From Collinsella aerofaciens (GTDB taxonomy: Bacteria; Actinomycetota; Coriobacteriia; Coriobacteriales; Coriobacteriaceae), in NCBI RefSeq assembly GCF_015552075.1, contig NZ_JADNDZ010000097.1, positions 1 to 64,000 of the forward strand: a stretch of 64,000 nucleotides of DNA. Direction: 5' to 3'. Shown here in pieces: positions 16,873 to 25,729 of this stretch; the stretch's first letter is position 1, and each line of letters starts with the position of its first letter. The position numbers and the translations under genes are program-made. The notes beneath the pieces are model-generated. The model saw only the letters and a program-made list of their open reading frames with translations. It made no database searches and was not told where the DNA came from.

Positions 16873-18782
16873 TCGACGAGGAGAACAAGTCCGCAACTAT
16901 GACCGAGGCGCCGGCTGCCGCCGCAGCTGCGCCGGCCCACGCCGCTCCGGCGGACTCCACACCCGTGGAGCCCGAGGACACCGTGTTCTCCCTGCCTCTT
17001 TCGCATGTAACGCATGATATTTCGGATCTCGCCGATAACGAGGACGAAGAGGATGCCGCAGCGGCGCCCATCGGCGCACATGCTGCGGAACAGCCCACAG
17101 CGCCCGAAGCAGCCCCGGCGCCGGCCCACTTTGCAGAGCCCGTCGCCGCGGCAATCAACGAGAGCGCTGCGGTGTTTGCGGCACCCGAGCCCGCCGCGCC
17201 GGCGTTTCCCATAGCCCCGGCATCCGAGGTTGCGCCCGCGTCTACGCCGGCGTCCGAGGCGGGGACATCCCCCGAGGACGGCCCTGCACCCGCAAGCGAG
17301 TCCGATGCCGTGGCCGAGCCCGCCGCCCAGTCGCAAAGCACGCCCGCGCCGTCGCACTTTTCGACGCCCGAGCCTATAGACGTCAGCCCGCAAGACGACG
17401 AGTCGACCGCCCGCATGTCCGAGGAGCCCGACTCCCCGGACACCGGTGATTCCGAATCAAACGCCGAGACCGACACCGTCTCTCCCGGTGACACCGCCGA
17501 GATCGACGTTGCTGCCGTTGAGGCCAAGCTCAAAGACCCCGGCTCGACCATGAGCTTTGAGCCCCTGACCGAGGAGCGCGTCGAGACCGACTCGACCTAT
17601 GATGCCGGTACCACCACGCAACTCATGTGGGGCGCCCGCTCCGACGTTGGCTGCGTGCGCCCGCACAATGAGGATTCCTACCTGGTGCAGTCGCCGCTCT
17701 TTTGCGTATGCGACGGCATGGGCGGTCACGCCGCCGGCGAGGTAGCCTCTTCCATCGCCGTCGAGACTATTGCCAAGACGGCCCCGCAGTCCGCCGACGC
17801 AGCGCGCCTGGCCGCAGCCGTCGAGGCAGCCAACGCCGCCGTAATCGAGGCGGCCCTGAACGGCCTGGGCAAGCCCGGCATGGGCTGCACAGCCACCTGC
17901 GCCTATATCGAAAACGACACGCTCGCCATCGCCCACGTGGGCGACTCGCGCGCCTACCTGCTCCACGAGGGCACGCTCATCCGCGTGACCCGCGACCACT
18001 CCTATGTGGAAGAACTCGTGGACGCCGGCGAGATTACGGCAGACGAGGCTCGCGTCCACCCCAACCGTTCGGTCATCACCCGTGCGCTGGGCTCGGACCC
18101 CGCCATGTATGCCGACCACTTCACTCTGCATATCGAGGAAGGCGACCGCCTGATCCTGTGCTCCGACGGCCTTTCGAGCATGATTCCCGATAGCGATATC
18201 GAGAACATCGCCACGCAGTCCTCAACCGCGCAAATCTGCGTCGACAACCTAGTGGACGCGGCGCTTGCCGCCGGCGGCCACGACAACGTGACCGTAGTAG
18301 TCGTTGACCTGGTTGACGATGGCGTTATGCGCGAGGCGCAACGCGTGCGTCGCCGCAACATTACTATCGCCGCCATCCTGGCCCTCGTCTTTGTGCTGGC
18401 AGCTGGCATCTGGGCCTACACGGGTGTCACCGGCTCATACTACCTGGGTACCTACCAGGGCAATGTCGCCGTCTGGCGCGGCCTGCCCGGCAAGCCGCTC
18501 GGACTCAAGCTCCACTGGCTCGAGAGCGAAACCAGCATTAAGCTGTCCGACCTGCCCGAAGACACGCAAAACCGCCTCAAGGCGGGCATTCCGCAAACAA
18601 GTGTCGACGATGCGCAGGACACGATATCCAAGTACCGCCACCAGATCGACGAGGAGCAGACCCGCCAGGTGATCGACGCGCAAACGATTCGCGACAACAC
18701 CAATCAGGGATCGACCTCCGAATCAGATTCCGAGAAAACCGCCGAACAGTCCGCCGAGGCCGAAGCCTCCGATAAGAACTAG
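16869..18782 (+). CDS. pstP: PP2C Ser/Thr phosphatase (PstP)
   Basis: A 637-residue protein. Residues ~1-240 form a long Ala/Pro/Glu-rich disordered region not seen in mycobacterial PstP. The PPM catalytic domain follows, with SDVGCVRPHNED, CDGMGGHAAGE, GDSRAYL, LCSDGLS and HDNVTVVVV, the full set of metal-binding Asp motifs. One membrane span lies near residue ~500, with a short external tail. It reverses phosphorylation by the operon kinases. The extended acidic N-terminus is unusual and may tether FHA partners or be phosphorylated itself. Confidence 0.93.
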   Translation: MIDEENKSATMTEAPAAAAAAPAHAAPADSTPVEPEDTVFSLPLSHVTHDISDLADNEDEEDAAAAPIGAHAAEQPTAPEAAPAPAHFAEPVAAAINESAAVFAAPEPAAPAFPIAPASEVAPASTPASEAGTSPEDGPAPASESDAVAEPAAQSQSTPAPSHFSTPEPIDVSPQDDESTARMSEEPDSPDTGDSESNAETDTVSPGDTAEIDVAAVEAKLKDPGSTMSFEPLTEERVETDSTYDAGTTTQLMWGARSDVGCVRPHNEDSYLVQSPLFCVCDGMGGHAAGEVASSIAVETIAKTAPQSADAARLAAAVEAANAAVIEAALNGLGKPGMGCTATCAYIENDTLAIAHVGDSRAYLLHEGTLIRVTRDHSYVEELVDAGEITADEARVHPNRSVITRALGSDPAMYADHFTLHIEEGDRLILCSDGLSSMIPDSDIENIATQSSTAQICVDNLVDAALAAGGHDNVTVVVVDLVDDGVMREAQRVRRRNITIAAILALVFVLAAGIWAYTGVTGSYYLGTYQGNVAVWRGLPGKPLGLKLHWLESETSIKLSDLPEDTQNRLKAGIPQTSVDDAQDTISKYRHQIDEEQTRQVIDAQTIRDNTNQGSTSESDSEKTAEQSAEAEASDKN

Positions 18783-18798
18783 AAAGGGAGTGCCGCTT

Positions 18799-21669
18799 AT
18801 GAGTCGCCGCAACACCGAGCTGCTCTTGCTCATCGCCTCGGCGTTCCCCGTCATCCTGCTATATGCGATGTACGTGCTCACCGCGGGCGCCGCCATCTCC
18901 TTTGAGACGCTCGCCGTGCCGATCGGCCTCTTTGCCGCCTTTGCCGCGGCCCACATTGCCGTGCGCATCTTGGCGCCCGGTGCCGACCCCGCCATCCTGC
19001 CCATTGTCTTTGTGCTTTCGGGCATCGGCATCACGTTCGTGACGCGTCTCGCCCCCGCTCTCGCCATCTCACAGCTCATCATCCTGTTTGTCTCGGTGGC
19101 CCTGATGGTGGGAACGCTCGCACTGGTCAAAAACCTCGACGTGGTCATGCGCTACAAGTACACCTTTGGCATTATCGGCATCATCCTGCTGATGCTGCCC
19201 ATCTTTATCGGCACCACGATCTCGGGCTCCAAACTGTGGATTCGCATCGCGGGCTTTACCATCCAGCCTGGCGAGTTCGCCAAGGTCTTTATCGTGCTGT
19301 TCCTGGCCGGGTACCTGGCCGAGAACCGCGAGCTGCTCTCCATCTCCAACCGCAAGATCCTGGGCTTTAAGATCCCTCGCCTGCGACTGCTGCTGCCGCT
19401 GTTTGCCGTGTGGGGTGTGTGCCTGCTCGTCGTCGTCTTCGAACGCGATCTGGGTTCGGCCGTGCTGTTCTACACCATCTTCTTGCTGATGCTCTACGTT
19501 GCCACGGGGCGCTTTTCGTATGTCGTTATCGGCCTTGCGCTCTTAGCCGTCGGAGCCGTGGGCGCCTACAAGTTCCTGTCTCACGTTCAGGTGCGCTTCC
19601 AAGTTTGGGTCGATCCGTTTAAGGACGCCCAGGGGCAGGGCTACCAGATCGTCCAGTCGCTCTTCTCGCTTGCCGATGGCGGCCTGGTCGGTGTTGGCAT
19701 CGGCAACGGCATGGCCAACAACATCCCTGTCGTCGAGTCCGACTTTATCTTCTCGGCTATCGGCGAAGAGATGGGCCTTTTGGGCGGCGGCGCCGTGCTC
19801 ATCCTTTTTATGCTCTTTGCCGTTCGCGGCCTGACCACGGCTGCCCGCGCTAAATCCGACCTCGCTGCCTTTAGCGCCACGGGCCTTACGGCCGCCATCA
19901 GCTTCCAGGCCTTCTTGATCGTTGGCGGCGTAACCCGCCTGATCCCGCTGACCGGCGTCACCCTGCCCTTTATGAGCCAGGGCGGCTCCTCTCTGCTGGC
20001 GAGCTTTATCATCGTCGCGCTCCTGCTGCGCGCCGGTGACGAGGCGACCGGACGCGAGGCCGAGCTTACCGGCACCGGCACCATGGCCGCCATCACCGAT
20101 GATCAGGTCGCATCTGCCGCCGCCCCGACGGGCACGCGCTTTGCCACCTCGTCTTCCTACGGCAGCGGCAGCCATTCCGTCGGCTCGCGCATGCGCCGTC
20201 GCCTGCTCGACACACCTGAATCCGGTGTGCTCGGCCGCGTGGCGCTCGCCAACCGTCTAACCCGCGCGGTGCTCGCCTTTACGGCGCTGTTCGCCATCCT
20301 TATCGGCAACCTCACCTATGTCCAGGTCATCAAGGCCAAGGACTATCAGGACATGCCGACCAACAACCACACCATCGCCCGCTCCAAGTACATCCAGCGC
20401 GGTTCCATCATCACGTCCGACGGCGTGACGCTGGCCGAGTCGCTGCAGCAGGAGGACGGCACCTACGTACGCTCCTACCCCAACGGCAACCTGGCAGCGC
20501 ACGTGGTTGGCTACGTGAGCCAGCAGTATGGCACCACCGCCATCGAGAGCGTCATGAACGACACGCTCACCGGTTCTAAGGACTACTCCAGCTGGAACAA
20601 CGCCATCGCGTCGCTCGCGGGCCAGACCCAGCCGGGCAACACCGCCAAGCTCACCATCGACTCGCGCATCCAGACGGCTGCCGAGCAGGCGCTCAAGGGC
20701 TTTAAGGGCGCTGTAGTGGTCATCGACCCGCGTACCGGCGCGGTGCTCGCATGTGCCAGCTCGCCCACCTACGACAACACCAACATCGATGCCCTGCTGC
20801 AGACGGGCGGCGGCGAGGACGGCTCCATGTACAATCGCGCCATGGACGCGCTGTACACGCCGGGCTCAACGTTTAAGGTCGTTACGCTTTCCGCGGCACT
20901 CGAGACCGGTACCGCCAGCCTTACCAGCACCTACCAGGCGCCCGGCTCCATGGACATCGGCAACGCACCGGTCACCAACTCTGCCAACGAGAGCTACGGC
21001 ACCATCAGCCTGCAGCAGGCCTTTGCCGTGTCCTCCAACGTCGTCTTTGGCCAGGTGGCAAACGAAGTTGGCGCAAACACGCTCGTGCAGTTTGCCAACG
21101 CCTTTGGCTACGGCCAAAAGCTCGGCCAGGACCTGACCTCCGCGGCCTCCATCATGGCCGACCCGTCGCTCATGACCGAGTGGGAGACCGCCTGGGCCGG
21201 CGCCGGCCAGCCTGTCGGCATGGACCACACGCCCGGCCCGCAGACCACCGTCATGCAAAACGCCGTGATTGCCGCCGCCATCGCTAACAGCGGCGTGGTC
21301 ATGGACCCGTACTTTGTAGCCCAGGTACTCGCCCCGGACGGAACCGTGGTCAAGACCACGCAGTCCCGCTCGCTTGGTCAGGCCGTCAGCTCCGCCACGG
21401 CCGACCAGGTCAAGCAGGCTATGCTCGCGGTTGTCCAGTCCGGTACCGGTACCGATGCCCAGATTCCGGGCGTCAAGGTCGCCGGCAAAACCGGTTCGGC
21501 CGAGACCGGCGGCACCAACGTCAACTCGATGTTCGTTGGCTTTGCACCTTACGATTCACCCACGGTCGCCATCTCGGTGGCCTTGGAGGATTTCGACAAG
21601 CATGACGTCGAGGCCGCCAAGATCGCCGGCATCGTCCTGACCGCGGCGCTTGCCGCACAGGGAGCGTGA
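18799..21669 (+). CDS. RodA-type glycosyltransferase fused to class B penicillin-binding protein
   Basis: A 956-residue single polypeptide, starting at the ATG 8 bases after AAAGGGAG. Residues ~5-415 are a SEDS (RodA/FtsW) polymerase with about ten spans and the motif VDPFKDAQGQGYQ around its catalytic Asp. After a Ser/Gly/Ala linker (about 415-465) comes another span (~485-508) and a class B transpeptidase. Its active site STFK is near 690, SSN near 745 and KTGS near 870. In mycobacteria rodA and pbpA are separate adjacent genes; here they form one frame with no stop between. One protein would thus both polymerise glycan and cross-link. All catalytic motifs are intact. Confidence 0.95.
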   Translation: MSRRNTELLLLIASAFPVILLYAMYVLTAGAAISFETLAVPIGLFAAFAAAHIAVRILAPGADPAILPIVFVLSGIGITFVTRLAPALAISQLIILFVSVALMVGTLALVKNLDVVMRYKYTFGIIGIILLMLPIFIGTTISGSKLWIRIAGFTIQPGEFAKVFIVLFLAGYLAENRELLSISNRKILGFKIPRLRLLLPLFAVWGVCLLVVVFERDLGSAVLFYTIFLLMLYVATGRFSYVVIGLALLAVGAVGAYKFLSHVQVRFQVWVDPFKDAQGQGYQIVQSLFSLADGGLVGVGIGNGMANNIPVVESDFIFSAIGEEMGLLGGGAVLILFMLFAVRGLTTAARAKSDLAAFSATGLTAAISFQAFLIVGGVTRLIPLTGVTLPFMSQGGSSLLASFIIVALLLRAGDEATGREAELTGTGTMAAITDDQVASAAAPTGTRFATSSSYGSGSHSVGSRMRRRLLDTPESGVLGRVALANRLTRAVLAFTALFAILIGNLTYVQVIKAKDYQDMPTNNHTIARSKYIQRGSIITSDGVTLAESLQQEDGTYVRSYPNGNLAAHVVGYVSQQYGTTAIESVMNDTLTGSKDYSSWNNAIASLAGQTQPGNTAKLTIDSRIQTAAEQALKGFKGAVVVIDPRTGAVLACASSPTYDNTNIDALLQTGGGEDGSMYNRAMDALYTPGSTFKVVTLSAALETGTASLTSTYQAPGSMDIGNAPVTNSANESYGTISLQQAFAVSSNVVFGQVANEVGANTLVQFANAFGYGQKLGQDLTSAASIMADPSLMTEWETAWAGAGQPVGMDHTPGPQTTVMQNAVIAAAIANSGVVMDPYFVAQVLAPDGTVVKTTQSRSLGQAVSSATADQVKQAMLAVVQSGTGTDAQIPGVKVAGKTGSAETGGTNVNSMFVGFAPYDSPTVAISVALEDFDKHDVEAAKIAGIVLTAALAAQGA

Positions 21670-21801
21670 TGCCCATGATCGAATCGGACACCCGAGGCGC
21701 GCCGCGGCCGAAGAGTTAGCGGCAACGCGCCACACGGCCCCAGCGGCCACATCGTAGGTACTACACACATCGTTGAGCGAATAGTTATGTTAGGAGCAGG
21801 A

Positions 21802-23763
21802 ATGGAACAGAGGGTCCTCGGGGGAAGATACCTCCTCAAGGATAAGGTGGGAACAGGCGGCATGGCGACCGTCTACCGTGCACAGGACCAGGTTCTCGAC
21901 CGCACGGTAGCCGTCAAGATCATGCTGCCGCAGTATGCTGGCGACGCGACCTTCGCCGCACGCTTTAAGCAGGAGGCCCAGGCAGCAGCCGGTCTCTCCT
22001 CCCCCTATATCGTGGGCGTCTACGATTGGGGCAAGGACGGCGACACCTATTACATCGTCATGGAGTACCTGCGCGGCACCGACCTTAAGAGCGGCATCAA
22101 GAGCCACGGCGCCCTCGACCCCAAGAAGGTCGCCCAGATCGGCTCGCAGATCAGCTCCGCGCTTTCGGTCGCCCACAAGCACGAGATCATCCACCGCGAC
22201 ATTAAGCCGCAGAACATCATGGTGCTGCCCGACGGCAACATCAAGGTGATGGACTTTGGCATTGCGCGCGCCAAGAACAGCCACCTCACGCAAGACAACA
22301 ACGTGCTGGGAACCGCCCACTACGTCAGCCCCGAGCAGACCCGTGGTCAGGACCTCGGCCCCACCTCGGATATCTACTCGCTGGGCGTCGTAATGTATGA
22401 ATGCGCCACCGGCCGCGTTCCCTTTGACGGTGACGACGCTATCTCGGTCGCACTCAAGCAGGTCAACGAGTTGCCTATTCCGCCGAGCCAGATCAACTCC
22501 GGTGTCGACGCCGACCTTGAGCGCATCATCCTCAAGTGCATGGAGAAGGACCCCGCAAACCGCTTCCAGACCGCCGACGAGCTGCGTCAGGTGCTCAACA
22601 GCTACCTGTCGGGCCGTGCCGTCAACGTCTCGGAGCCCACGCGCATCATCGGTGCCCCCGGTGAGTTGGGCGCCACCAAGACTCGTGAGCTTTCCGATCA
22701 GACGCGCGCCATGGTGCGTCCTGTCTCGGGCGTGAGCGGCCAGAATACCGCCCGTAGCTCGGTTTCGGGCTCCACCGGCTCCTACGAGGTCGAAGAGCCC
22801 AAATCCAACAAGAACAAGATCATCGCCGCCGTGGTGGCAGCGGTTGCCGTCATCGGCATCGTGGTGGCCTTTGCCACAGGACTCTTTGGCGGCGAGCAGG
22901 TCGCCGTGCCCGACGTACTGGGCAAGGACCAGCAGACTGCCGTCGAGCTGATCAAGGAAGCCGGCCTCGAGGTCGGCACCATCGACCAAAGCTACAACGA
23001 CGATGTCGACGAGGGCAAGGTCGCCGAGCAGACGCCCAACGGCAACACCAAGAAGACCAAGGGCACCAAGGTGAACCTGGTAATCTCCAAGGGCCCCAAG
23101 CCCTCCGAAAAGGTTGAGGTTCCCAAACTTGTCGGCCTGACCAAGGACCAAGCAGAAGCCGCACTGGCAAGCGTTGGCCTGAAGGGCAACGCCTCCGAGG
23201 AGGCCAACGAGGCTGATGAGGGCCAGGTCTTTGAGCAGGGCACCGAAGCCGGTAAGGAAGTCGCGAAGGGCACGACCATCTCGTACAAGGTCTCGAGCGG
23301 CCCGGATACCACGTCCGTCCCCGACCTGACCGACATGACCGAGGCCCAGGCGCGCAACGCCCTCGATATGGCAGGCTTTGGCGTCGACGTGAGCTACCAG
23401 GAGAACGACTCGGTTACCGAGGGCACCGTGATCAGCTGGAACCCCAGCGGCAAGCAGAAGCCCGGCGCCACGATTACCGTCGTCATTGCCAAGAAGTCCG
23501 GCAAGGCCTCCGTCCCGGGCAACCTGTACGGCAAGAGCATCTCCGCCGCCGTTACCGCGCTCAACAACGCCGGTTTCTATAACATTGGCTTCTGTGACCA
23601 GAACGGCAATCCCGTAAGCGGTAACGAGGATGCCACCGTTACGGGCGTCTCCCCCACTGGCAAGCAGTCCACCGACAGCACGATTACGCTGACGGTCGCA
23701 CTTTCTGGTTCGGGATCGGGCTCGGGCACGAGCACGGGCGACGATTCCGGTACGACCAACTAG
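21802..23763 (+). CDS. pknB: PASTA-domain Ser/Thr kinase PknB
   Basis: A 653-residue protein. I start at the ATG at 21802, just after AGGAGCAGGA; another ATG lies 15 bases earlier. The kinase domain (about 8-270) has GTGGMATVY, VAVKIM, HRDIKPQN, MDFGIAR and a typical activation loop. One membrane span (~332-352) is followed by four PASTA repeats (about 355-630) and a Ser/Gly tail. PASTA domains bind muropeptides or lipid II and gate kinase activity during growth and division. It is the last gene of the operon and is followed by a strong terminator. A 132-base gap before it may hold an extra promoter. Confidence 0.96.
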   Translation: MEQRVLGGRYLLKDKVGTGGMATVYRAQDQVLDRTVAVKIMLPQYAGDATFAARFKQEAQAAAGLSSPYIVGVYDWGKDGDTYYIVMEYLRGTDLKSGIKSHGALDPKKVAQIGSQISSALSVAHKHEIIHRDIKPQNIMVLPDGNIKVMDFGIARAKNSHLTQDNNVLGTAHYVSPEQTRGQDLGPTSDIYSLGVVMYECATGRVPFDGDDAISVALKQVNELPIPPSQINSGVDADLERIILKCMEKDPANRFQTADELRQVLNSYLSGRAVNVSEPTRIIGAPGELGATKTRELSDQTRAMVRPVSGVSGQNTARSSVSGSTGSYEVEEPKSNKNKIIAAVVAAVAVIGIVVAFATGLFGGEQVAVPDVLGKDQQTAVELIKEAGLEVGTIDQSYNDDVDEGKVAEQTPNGNTKKTKGTKVNLVISKGPKPSEKVEVPKLVGLTKDQAEAALASVGLKGNASEEANEADEGQVFEQGTEAGKEVAKGTTISYKVSSGPDTTSVPDLTDMTEAQARNALDMAGFGVDVSYQENDSVTEGTVISWNPSGKQKPGATITVVIAKKSGKASVPGNLYGKSISAAVTALNNAGFYNIGFCDQNGNPVSGNEDATVTGVSPTGKQSTDSTITLTVALSGSGSGSGTSTGDDSGTTN

Positions 23764-23815
23764 TCGCCACCCCACCGCTCATCGCGGCTTTCGCCGCAAA
23801 CATATTCGCTCACAG

Positions 23816-23853
23816 GCGCCCGCTTGCTCCCCCAGCAAGCGGGCGCTTTCTTT
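23816..23853 (+). terminator. Rho-independent terminator of the pknB operon
   Basis: Arms GCGCCCGCTTGCT (23816-23828) and AGCAAGCGGGCGC (23834-23846) pair perfectly around five C residues and are followed by TTTCTTT. It ends the kinase/FHA/RodA-PBP transcript 53 bases after pknB. Confidence 0.92.
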
Positions 23854-23933
23854 ATCTAAGCAGCGAATACTACGGCATGCCTTAAACCAAAAGAGTCCGG
23901 CACCGTAACGGTACCGGGCTCGATATTCCTCTA

Positions 23934-24007
23934 GTGCCCCCGGGCGGATTCGAAAACTCCCCCCGCGGGGAAATGAGTGACGCGGGTGTCGACGGTTCGA
24001 ATCCGCC
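23934..24007. repeat. tRNA-Arg-derived scar (two T-arm copies, opposite orientations)
   Basis: Bases 23934-23954 repeat exactly the 3' end of the intact tRNA gene (24065-24085) in direct orientation. Bases 23982-24007 are a 26-base copy of its T-arm region in inverted orientation, followed by GGCAGCTCCCA in place of the normal acceptor. No full cloverleaf can be drawn. Such fragments are typical of phage or integrative-element recombination at tRNA 3' ends, so this is probably an attachment-site scar. That is an inference. Confidence 0.6.
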
Positions 24008-24022
24008 GGCAGCTCCCACAAA

Positions 24023-24052
24023 CCAGAAACGGCGCCGCTCTCGCGACGCCGT
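24023..24052 (-). terminator. Terminator of tRNA-Arg
   Basis: On the minus strand ACGGCG and CGCCGT arms pair around a 12-base loop and run into TTTCTGG, 11 bases after the tRNA 3' end. Confidence 0.65.
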
Positions 24053-24062
24053 CATAATCTTC

Positions 24063-24138
24063 TGGTGCCCCCGGGCGGATTCGAACCGTCGACACCCGCT
24101 TTAGGAGAGCGGTGCTCTATCCCCTGAGCTACGGAGGC
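24063..24138 (-). tRNA. tRNA-Arg (anticodon CCT)
   Basis: A 76-base cloverleaf. Acceptor GCCTCCG pairs with CGGGGGC (one G-T pair). It has a D-arm GCTC/GAGC, anticodon stem CCGCT/AGCGG with loop CTCCTAA (anticodon CCT), a 5-base variable loop and T-arm loop TTCGAAT. The CCA end is encoded. One A-C mismatch sits in the T stem. It reads AGG codons, which should be rare at this GC content. Confidence 0.96.
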
Positions 24139-24198
24139 ATGTTGTACTAGTGTAGCAGATTTACTGCATCGCAATACGTCGCATGACTAGACTTCGAA

Positions 24199-24263
24199 GT
24201 TGCGGTGGAATAGTTCCTGTCTGAAGCATCTAAAGCCGTATTTAGGAACTATTTCACCGCAAC
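24199..24263. repeat. Dispersed 65-bp palindromic repeat, copy 1
   Basis: 20-base arms (24199-24218, starting GTTGCGGTGG; 24244-24263, ending CACCGCAAC) pair with one mismatch around a 25-base loop. The same arms with a different 25-base loop occur at 49461-49525. Both copies are intergenic and followed by TTAT. It lies between tRNA-Arg and the end of manO. Confidence 0.85.
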
Positions 24264-24273
24264 TTATGAGGAG

Positions 24274-24672
24274 CTAGTTACCTTTGTGGAAGAGGTTTTT
24301 GATAACGGAGGGGATGCTCTTGGCGCCCTTGGCCGTCACATCGATAAAGTCGGGCGAACGCACAAGCTTATCCTCGTCGACGTACTTGCGGACCGCGCGC
24401 AACGTCTCTTTGTCGTCGCGCGTCGAAAACGTAAAGTGACCGTTGTCCTTGGTGAAGATGGCAAAACGCGTGATCTTCTTGGTGCCGCGTAAAACCTCGG
24501 CGGCAATATAGTCGACCTCGTCCCACGGGATTTGAATATAATCCTCGGGATTGCGCTCGTTGTAATACTCGAACGCCTTATTGCCCACCATCACGTTACC
24601 GTGGCTGGTAAGCCCCATCAGGCAGGTTGCCGGCGTTGCCAGATCGACCGTGCTGTTCTGAGATTGCGCCAT
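24274..24672 (-). CDS. manO: ManO-type protein of the mannose PTS operon (DUF956)
   Basis: A 132-residue protein, start chosen at the ATG after GGAGGGCGAGG. It matches the DUF956/ManO family, which is almost always encoded at the end of mannose-class PTS operons and is thought to modulate them. The core includes LMGLTSHGNVMVGNKAFEYYN and IQIPWDEVDYI. There is no membrane span. It follows the IID gene after 120 bases that contain a terminator-like hairpin, so its level may be reduced relative to the transporter. Confidence 0.85.
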   Translation of the reverse strand: MAQSQNSTVDLATPATCLMGLTSHGNVMVGNKAFEYYNERNPEDYIQIPWDEVDYIAAEVLRGTKKITRFAIFTKDNGHFTFSTRDDKETLRAVRKYVDEDKLVRSPDFIDVTAKGAKSIPSVIKNLFHKGN

Positions 24673-24700
24673 GCGCACCTCGCCCTCCAAATAAAACAAT

Positions 24701-24736
24701 CGGACCGCATCCAGTGTACCCACCGGGTGCGGTCCG
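24701..24736 (-). terminator. Attenuator-like hairpin between PTS IID and manO
   Basis: On the minus strand CGGACCGCACCC and GGATGCGGTCCG pair (one mismatch) around a 12-base loop and are followed by ATTGTTTTATTT. It would terminate or partly terminate transcription after the transporter genes. Confidence 0.65.
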
Positions 24737-24792
24737 TTTCAATGGCTCAAAAGCCCTTGCCTAGCAATTCTCGGTCTTAAGCCGAAACGTGC

Positions 24793-25713
24793 TTACATGA
24801 AGCCGCAGACGCGACCGATGATGCCGATGGCGAAGAGAGCCAGGATGATGACGATCGGGCTGACCTTCTTCTTGAGGAGCTTGCAGACCAGCAGGGTCAG
24901 GCACACGGCGGCAAGGCCGGGGATGAGCTGATCGAGGTTGGCCTGAAGCGTGGTGACCTTCACCTGATCAAGGGCGTTAGCACCGATGGAGTTATACATC
25001 GTCAGTGCTTCCTTGACACCCTCAGAACCAGAGGGCAGGTTAGCCCAGTCGATAAAGGCGCCAGCAGACTGCGTGACCTTGGAGACGACCGGGGTGAAGG
25101 AGATGGACACCCAGCGCTCGACCAGGGCGCCGATGATGAACATACCCAGGATGGAAGCACCCTCGGTGACCTTGCCCATCAGACCGCCGGAGAGGTCCTT
25201 GGCGATGGAGGAGCCGACCTTGTAGCCAAACTCCTGCGTGTACCACAGGAAGGCGTAACGGATGATGTTCCACGCGAAGAAGAACAGCAGCGGACCGGCG
25301 ATGCTGCCGGACAGGGCCAGGGAAGCGCCCAGAGCGCCCAGAATCGGGCGAAGGGTGAACCAGAAGGCGGGGTCGCCGACGCCGGCGAGCGGGCCCATCA
25401 TACCGACCTTGACGCCCTGAATGGCGACGTCGTCGATCGGAGCACCGTTGGCGCGCTCCTCCTCGAGAGCGAGGGTGACGCCAATGACGGGGGCGGAAAC
25501 ATAGGGATGGGTGTTATAGAACTCCAGGTGGCGCTTAAGAGCGGCAATCTGGTCATCCTTGTTGGTGTAGAGCTTCTTGATCGCAGGGATCATTGCGAAG
25601 CACCAGCCGCCGTTCTGCATACGCTCGTAGTTCCACGAGCCCTGAAGGAACTGATGACGGAAGCAAACCTTCTTGCGGTCAGCCTTGGTGAGCTGAATCT
25701 TGTTCTCTGCCAT
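24793..25713 (-). CDS. manZ: PTS mannose-family IID component
   Basis: A 306-residue protein, started at the ATG 8 bases after AGGAGGGGAG. It has the IID hallmark N-terminus (FLQGSWNYERMQNGGW) and VGMMGPLAGVGDP, plus C-terminal hydrophobic spans ending at GRVCGFM. IID and IIC together form the membrane channel of mannose/fructose/sorbose-class PTS permeases. It lies 16 bases after the IIC gene. The exact sugar cannot be read from sequence. Confidence 0.93.
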   Translation of the reverse strand: MAENKIQLTKADRKKVCFRHQFLQGSWNYERMQNGGWCFAMIPAIKKLYTNKDDQIAALKRHLEFYNTHPYVSAPVIGVTLALEEERANGAPIDDVAIQGVKVGMMGPLAGVGDPAFWFTLRPILGALGASLALSGSIAGPLLFFFAWNIIRYAFLWYTQEFGYKVGSSIAKDLSGGLMGKVTEGASILGMFIIGALVERWVSISFTPVVSKVTQSAGAFIDWANLPSGSEGVKEALTMYNSIGANALDQVKVTTLQANLDQLIPGLAAVCLTLLVCKLLKKKVSPIVIILALFAIGIIGRVCGFM

Positions 25714-25729
25714 ATGTATCACTCCCCTC

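Noticed and set aside
21790-23775. 661-residue minus-strand open frame
   Set aside because: Antisense to pknB and created by GC-biased third positions; no recognisable protein.
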